DNA from: Planctomycetota bacterium
GTDB taxonomy: Bacteria; Planctomycetota; Phycisphaerae; Sedimentisphaerales; Anaerobacaceae
Direction: 5' to 3'
DNA length: 9,342 nt
NCBI GenBank assembly: GCA_013202635.1
Contig: JABMRO010000778.1
Coordinates: 1-9,342 of the forward strand
In this document: piece after piece, positions 5,966 to 9,342 of the stretch
Numbering within the stretch: position 1 is the stretch's first letter
How the letters are laid out: every line of letters starts with the position of its first letter
Notes under the pieces: model-generated
What the model saw: the letters and a program-made list of their open reading frames with translations, nothing else
What the model was told of the DNA's origin: nothing
The model's database searches: none
Translations under genes and position numbers: made by a program

Positions 5966-7684
5966 ATGAAAACATTAAAACTATTTCTACTACTATGCTT
6001 CTGGACAATAGCTGTGGGGCAGGTAATTGGGTATGACTCGGGAAACGTGCTTTCTAACGGTGGATTTGAAAAGGGAGACCTGTCAGAATCAGCCAATAAC
6101 GTCTTGGGAAGCTATCCCTGGTTCACCTCGAACCACGGCGGCAATGCTATTGCGGTTACCAAGAATAAAACAAAGAGCGGTACATATAGTTTAATATGGA
6201 ATCCTATCGGTTGGAACGTCAAAGAAGACAAAACTCTCGAAGACGCCAGCACGTTCATCGTTACCAATGTCCGCGAACACACGGACAAAGGCGCTACCAT
6301 CGCCCGCCTTTCCGGATTTCTAAACACCTCCGCCTTAAAACCGAATTTTCGCGTTCAGGTGATCCTAGCCAATGACTCCTTCAGCCGTTACAACGTCGAT
6401 ACCCTTATAGCCGGAAGTGTACCCGGTTGGCAGAGTTTCAAGGTATCCATGCCGGTAACTCCAACCGACAACGGGATGTTTATAGCCTTTATGGTGCAGA
6501 GCACGAAAGGAACCGGTGCGCCCGGTTCACAGGTGTATATTGACGATCTGAAACTGGTCTATTCAGGCCCGGATAAAAAAGAAGCGAAAAAAACAGCAAA
6601 AAACATTACAGAAAAGGCCATCGAGAAACCCAACCAACATAATGAAACAGATAAGGCCGGACAAAAGAGCCACGCCAAAATACCTATTGGTTTAAACCAT
6701 GTACCAAAATATCGCGATGAATCTTCCCGGCAAATGGCAAACGAACTGGGGCTGAACTTTATTGTCGGAATTACGCAATGGCTCGAACCCAAACCAGGCC
6801 AATACGTTTGGTCAGGAAATAAGAATGACGAATTCCAGGCCCATCTGCAGGAACTGAAAAAAGGGGACTATAAAATTTCGATCACCTTTACAAATGTTCA
6901 CATGGACCAAAAACATCTGCCGGGCTATCTGAAAGGCAAACGCTTCAATAACCCTTACATGCTGGAACGATGGCAGAAGTACCTGGAAGCCTTCTTGCCG
7001 CGATATGGCGATTATATCGACTATCTGAACATCGGGAATGAAGTAAACAACTACTTTGGCAAGCACTACGAGGAGTGGAGCGATTATTTGGAGTTTTTCC
7101 AGCATGGAGAAAAAGTCATCCGCCGACTGAAGCCTAAAATCAAAGTGGGCATCGTGCTGGTGGAATCACGACGAGAATCCTTCTGGAAACAACTCGAACC
7201 CTATTGTGACCACTTGGGGATTACCTATTATACTCCCTGTAGTGCCTTTGGAAAGTCGCCCACCGACGAGGCCTTGGATAAAAACCACTACAAATATTTC
7301 GCCAGGACCTTAGAGGAGGCCATCCGCGTCGCCGGTCCCAAAAAAATACTTATTACTGAAGTTGGCTGCGCTACCCATCCCGATATCGACTCTTCGCCTG
7401 AATTACAGGTACAATTTATCCAGACCCTGTTTCATTGGCTATCAGGCAAGGAAAATAAAATCTTGGGTATCTCATGGCTGGCCCCCATGGACTGGCCCTA
7501 CGAACACACCAAGAAAGCCCTCCAAGGATATCTCGATGCCGCCGCCTTACAGCATGAACCGTTTATGAAGTACCTTACGTCACTGGGCTTGAAATACGAG
7601 GACGGCAGCAAAAAACCCGGATATGACACATTCAAAAATGAAATCTTTAGATATCGTAATACCATTGGTCCATCTAAGAAATGA
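5966..7684 (+). CDS. Secreted GH-A-like glycoside hydrolase with N-terminal CBM-like domain
   Basis: This 572-residue protein starts with a signal peptide (residues 1-22, KTLK then a Leu/Phe core). Residues 26-200 look like a CBM4/CBM9/CBM22-type jelly roll: it opens with VLSNGGFEKG and closes with VYIDDLKLVYSG, a typical last strand with an Asp pair. A hydrophilic Lys/Glu-rich linker spans about 203-238. The catalytic region (239-565) looks like a (beta/alpha)8 barrel of clan GH-A: WLEPKPGQYVW (272-282) recalls the GH10/GH39 strand-2 region, NIGNEVN (355-361) gives E359 as probable acid/base, and ILITEVGCAT (461-470) gives E465 as probable nucleophile. The two are 106 residues apart, as expected for strands 4 and 7. 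The exact GH family is not clear. AAAGGA lies five bases before the ATG. Probable role: cleavage of an extracellular beta-glycan that the CBM holds close. Confidence 0.82.
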   Translation: MKTLKLFLLLCFWTIAVGQVIGYDSGNVLSNGGFEKGDLSESANNVLGSYPWFTSNHGGNAIAVTKNKTKSGTYSLIWNPIGWNVKEDKTLEDASTFIVTNVREHTDKGATIARLSGFLNTSALKPNFRVQVILANDSFSRYNVDTLIAGSVPGWQSFKVSMPVTPTDNGMFIAFMVQSTKGTGAPGSQVYIDDLKLVYSGPDKKEAKKTAKNITEKAIEKPNQHNETDKAGQKSHAKIPIGLNHVPKYRDESSRQMANELGLNFIVGITQWLEPKPGQYVWSGNKNDEFQAHLQELKKGDYKISITFTNVHMDQKHLPGYLKGKRFNNPYMLERWQKYLEAFLPRYGDYIDYLNIGNEVNNYFGKHYEEWSDYLEFFQHGEKVIRRLKPKIKVGIVLVESRRESFWKQLEPYCDHLGITYYTPCSAFGKSPTDEALDKNHYKYFARTLEEAIRVAGPKKILITEVGCATHPDIDSSPELQVQFIQTLFHWLSGKENKILGISWLAPMDWPYEHTKKALQGYLDAAALQHEPFMKYLTSLGLKYEDGSKKPGYDTFKNEIFRYRNTIGPSKK

Positions 7685-7685
7685 T

Positions 7686-7700
7686 ATGATCATTGATCAT
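7686..7700. repeat. 15-bp near-perfect palindrome after the GH-A stop codon
   Basis: ATGATCA-T-TGATCAT is fully symmetric around 7693 and begins one base after the TGA at 7682-7684. It could be a protein binding site. It lacks a loop long enough for a standard terminator hairpin. Confidence 0.5.
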
Positions 7701-7788
7701 GCGATTCAATCCCTAATAAATTGAAAAGCCCCTACTGCTGAGTTGCTTGTAGTAGCAGAGGCAATTGAGATTGATACATTTATTTCTC

Positions 7789-7912
7789 ACCGTTTACTTA
7801 ATCCGAAAATAATGAAAAATTCTCAAAAAATATTCATTTTTTAGGCAAATATTTGAGGTTTGGTGCTTCCATCAATCATGAAATTTGACATCTGTGGAGT
7901 TAGTATGAATAC
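7789..7912 (+). repeat. Diverged dispersed repeat, copy B
   Basis: This is the partner of copy A (3871-3995), in the same orientation and of nearly equal length (124 against 125 bases). Conserved blocks lie at both ends, with a more diverged AT-rich middle. It is immediately followed by the structured leader and the MKTYFGVD fragment, so it may be part of the same dead mobile element. Confidence 0.6.
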
Positions 7913-7916
7913 GTAT

Positions 7917-7981
7917 TGCACCTCCATGGTGATGCTTATAATCATTACATGGTAAACGGAAAATTTTGAATTGGAGGTGTA
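7917..7981 (+). promoter_or_regulatory. Folded leader able to mask a ribosome binding site
   Basis: CACCTCCA (7919-7926) is the perfect complement of TGGAGGTG (7972-7979), which contains the ribosome binding site of the 8-codon ORF. With one G-U and one further A-U pair the stem reaches 10 bp (7917-7926 with 7972-7981). Inside it, CCATG(G)TGATG (7924-7934) pairs with CATTACATGG (7943-7952) to give a second 10-bp stem with one bulged base, one G-U pair and an 8-base loop. The two stems share 7924-7926, so they either compete or stack after trimming. Confidence 0.5.
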
Positions 7982-7986
7982 CTATT

Positions 7987-8013
7987 ATGAAAACTTATTT
8001 TGGCGTTGATTAG
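7987..8013 (+). pseudogene. 8-codon ORF, probable broken start of an IS110-family transposase
   Basis: ATG at 7987 encodes MKTYFGVD followed by TAG. A strong site, GGAGGTG (7973-7979), precedes it. IS110-family transposases typically begin with a Tyr-containing stretch leading to G-[VIL]-D, the first catalytic Asp of their RuvC-like domain, and this octapeptide fits that start. After the Asp codon the frame closes at once and no transposase sequence follows in any frame, so the rest seems to have been lost by deletion. The alternative is a short regulatory leader peptide. Eight residues are too few for certainty. Confidence 0.35.
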
Positions 8014-8128
8014 CCTTTATAATGATGGTATATAGGGCGAGTTTGTTTCCAACCGCTTAAAAACGTAAGAAGCTCGGTTATGATTGACAGGGTTAAGAAG
8101 TTGTATACCCATGTAGTTAAGCGTGGGT

Positions 8129-8134
8129 GAGGAG
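8129..8134 (+). promoter_or_regulatory. Ribosome binding site selecting the ABC ATPase start
   Basis: GAGGAG lies six bases before the ATG at 8141. An in-frame GTG at 8123 would put this site inside the coding sequence and has no good site of its own, so the ATG is preferred. Confidence 0.7.
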
Positions 8135-8140
8135 CTTAGG

Positions 8141-9106
8141 ATGGAATTAGCGATTCGCACGGAGCATCTGACGAAGATATACGGCCAGCGGCTTATCGCA
8201 GTCAACGATATGAATCTGGAAGTGCCGCAAGGAGCGGTCTTCGGACTATTAGGTCCTAACGGTGCGGGCAAGACGACAACACTGCGTCTTCTGTTGGGAT
8301 TGCAGCGTCCCACAGCCGGCCGGGCCGAGGTCTTCGGCAAATCGTGCGGGCCCAACGCGGTTGGTGTCCGTTCTCAGATTGGGTATCTGCCTACAAATCC
8401 GAAGCTGCCCGGCAACTTACGACCCATCGAATACCTGGACCTTCTCGGCAAGCTGTCCCGGCTGCCGCGCCAGGTTCGCAAGCCCCGGATATCGGCGCTG
8501 CTTCGCGCCGTGGGGCTTCTTGGGGCTACTGAACAGCAGATACAGACCTTCTCGACAGGGATGTGCACTCGTTTAGGGATTGCCGCCTCTCTTGTCGGCG
8601 ACCCGCCTCTGCTGCTGTGGGATGAGCCGACCGCCGGCCTGGACCCTTCGGCGCGGCGATTTACGCTGGACCTTATCCGCGAATTAGGAAAGACCAAGAC
8701 AGTCGTGGTCGCTACGCACATTCTCAGCGACATCGATCAGATATGCGACCACATAGGGGTGATGCATGAGGGGCGTATGATCTTCGCAGGTTCGATGCAG
8801 GATATGAAGCGCTATCTTCGCCGCGATGACTTCACATTGGAGCTGGAAGGCGACGATGAGGATATCCAGCGTCTGGCCCAGGAGGCGGCGAAGCTCGATG
8901 GGCTTGAGGCACGCATTGGCGCCGGTGATACATTGGTCGTTGGGATTGGCGACGGGCACAGCCGGAGCGGAGCGCTGGCCGAGGTGCTCAAGCTTGTCGA
9001 TGCCGGCAATGTCTCGCTCCAGGGGATCCATTCCGGTCATAATGCAACCGAGAATGCTTATTTACAATTATTACAAGAGGATGAAGCCAATGGATTCGGC
9101 CGCTAA
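8141..9106 (+). CDS. ABC-2 type transporter ATP-binding protein
   Basis: This 321-residue ATPase powers an exporter at the inner face of the cytoplasmic membrane. Numbering from the ATG: Walker A GPNGAGKT (38-45), Q-loop region IGYLPTNPKLPG (80-91), signature FSTGM (137-141), Walker B LLLWDEPT (157-164) with D161 and catalytic E162, D-loop AGLD, and H-loop His193 in ATHIL. The C-terminal extension (about 230-321) is as long as the DUF4162-like tail common in this subfamily. Two key sites are unusual: the Q-loop Gln position is Thr or another residue, and the signature has Thr in place of the second residue of GG. The next gene overlaps it by 17 bp, as in a two-gene exporter operon. Its GC-richer codon use differs from the genes to the left. 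The substrate is unknown. Confidence 0.93.
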   Translation: MELAIRTEHLTKIYGQRLIAVNDMNLEVPQGAVFGLLGPNGAGKTTTLRLLLGLQRPTAGRAEVFGKSCGPNAVGVRSQIGYLPTNPKLPGNLRPIEYLDLLGKLSRLPRQVRKPRISALLRAVGLLGATEQQIQTFSTGMCTRLGIAASLVGDPPLLLWDEPTAGLDPSARRFTLDLIRELGKTKTVVVATHILSDIDQICDHIGVMHEGRMIFAGSMQDMKRYLRRDDFTLELEGDDEDIQRLAQEAAKLDGLEARIGAGDTLVVGIGDGHSRSGALAEVLKLVDAGNVSLQGIHSGHNATENAYLQLLQEDEANGFGR

Positions 9107-9342
9107 GATATCGAAACTCGGAACGCGTATGATGCCTTTCCTGGCGATTCTCCGGCAAGACCTGGGAACGTTGTGGGCCAGCCGGCTGGTTCGGCTTTGG
9201 CTGGCGGCGACGGGGCTGCTAACCTTTCTCCTGGTTGCGGCGAACTGGACTCAATTTCAAGATGCGCCACTAATCGCATCGCTGTTGTTTCCATACTTAG
9301 TTTTTCCGTGGTTTCTTGTGGTTGTTGTTCTCGGTGTAAGCC
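9090..9342 (+). CDS. ABC-2 type permease, N-terminal part (cut by window end)
   Basis: An open frame from ATG 9090 runs 84 codons to the window edge without a stop. It begins with a short polar cytoplasmic stretch containing FLAILRQDLGTLWASRLVR, a pattern usual before the first membrane helix of ABC-2 permeases. Two hydrophobic segments follow, at about residues 33-52 and 60-83. It overlaps the ATPase gene by 17 bp, so the two are probably translationally coupled and form one transporter. AGAGG at about 9076-9080 stands nine bases before the ATG. Another in-frame ATG at 9081 directly abuts that site and is less likely. The rest of the protein lies outside the window. Confidence 0.75.
   Translation, partial: MDSAAKISKLGTRMMPFLAILRQDLGTLWASRLVRLWLAATGLLTFLLVAANWTQFQDAPLIASLLFPYLVFPWFLVVVVLGVS

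Larger units (their letters stand above)
7685..8140. other. AT-rich intergenic region with repeats and an IS110-like remnant
   Basis: These 456 bases hold the palindrome at 7686-7700, an AT stem TTCAAT/ATTGAA (7705-7725), a weak stem CTGCT/AGCAG (7735-7758), repeat copy B, a structured leader with an 8-codon ORF, and the ribosome binding site of the ABC gene. No intrinsic terminator with a T-run was found after the GH-A gene. Base composition changes sharply at the right end, going into the GC-richer ABC operon. Confidence 0.6.

Noticed and set aside
8084..8109. Perfect TTGACA box upstream of the ABC ATPase
   Set aside because: The only -10-like sequence, TATACC at 8104-8109, leaves a 14-base spacer, too short for a standard sigma-70 promoter. 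No better partner lies at 16-19 bases.
8017..8355. Minus-strand frame of 112 codons overlapping the ABC gene start
   Set aside because: It is mostly antisense to the ATPase Walker A region and has no initiation signal.
1..9342. CRISPR array, tRNA or rRNA
   Set aside because: No regularly spaced repeats, cloverleaf-like segments or conserved rRNA stretches were seen.

Overview
The window looks like an accessory region of a bacterial chromosome carrying secreted carbohydrate- or ester-acting enzymes next to mobile DNA. Three proteins begin with hydrophobic export signals, and an ABC exporter operon starts at the right edge. The organism is probably a Gram-negative, environmental polysaccharide degrader. 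The gene content and style (IS1182-type transposase, a CocE/NonD hydrolase, a five-bladed-propeller glycosidase-like protein, a GH-A enzyme with an N-terminal carbohydrate-binding module) would fit Planctomycetota or a similar phylum, but nothing here fixes the taxon.

Layout, left to right. (1) 20-1652: a complete, apparently intact IS1182-like insertion sequence with perfect 16-bp terminal inverted repeats bounded by CTAG on both sides, a strong promoter and a full-length DDE transposase. (2) 1653-1796: a short spacer rich in small hairpins. (3) 1797-3668 (minus): a secreted X-Pro dipeptidyl-peptidase/CocE-type serine hydrolase with a complete Ser-Asp-His triad. It is preceded by a possible 14-codon leader ORF whose stop codon directly abuts its start codon. 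(4) 3714-4137: an AT-rich gap holding an inverted repeat and copy A of a diverged 125-bp repeat. (5) 4138-5385 (minus, GTG start): an exported five-bladed-propeller glycosidase-like protein. (6) 5386-5965: a long divergent intergenic region. (7) 5966-7684 (plus): a secreted protein with a jelly-roll CBM-like domain, a charged linker and a GH-A-like TIM barrel. (8) 7685-8140: an AT-rich gap holding a palindrome, copy B of the repeat, and a structured leader in front of an 8-codon ORF (MKTYFGVD) that looks like the broken start of an IS110-family transposase. (9) 8141-9342: an ABC-2 type exporter operon, the ATPase followed by an overlapping permease cut by the window edge. This part is visibly richer in G and C than everything to its left.

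The three exported proteins could act together on an extracellular glycan: a glycosidase with a binding module, a second glycosidase-like enzyme, and an alpha/beta hydrolase that may remove esters or amides. This rests on proximity and fold only. The ABC operon is probably unrelated resident sequence lying beyond an island edge near 8.0-8.1 kb. The least explained features are the two diverged 125-bp repeat copies, one of which sits beside the structured leader of the IS110-like fragment, and the leader ORF in front of the hydrolase. No tRNA, rRNA or CRISPR array was recognised.
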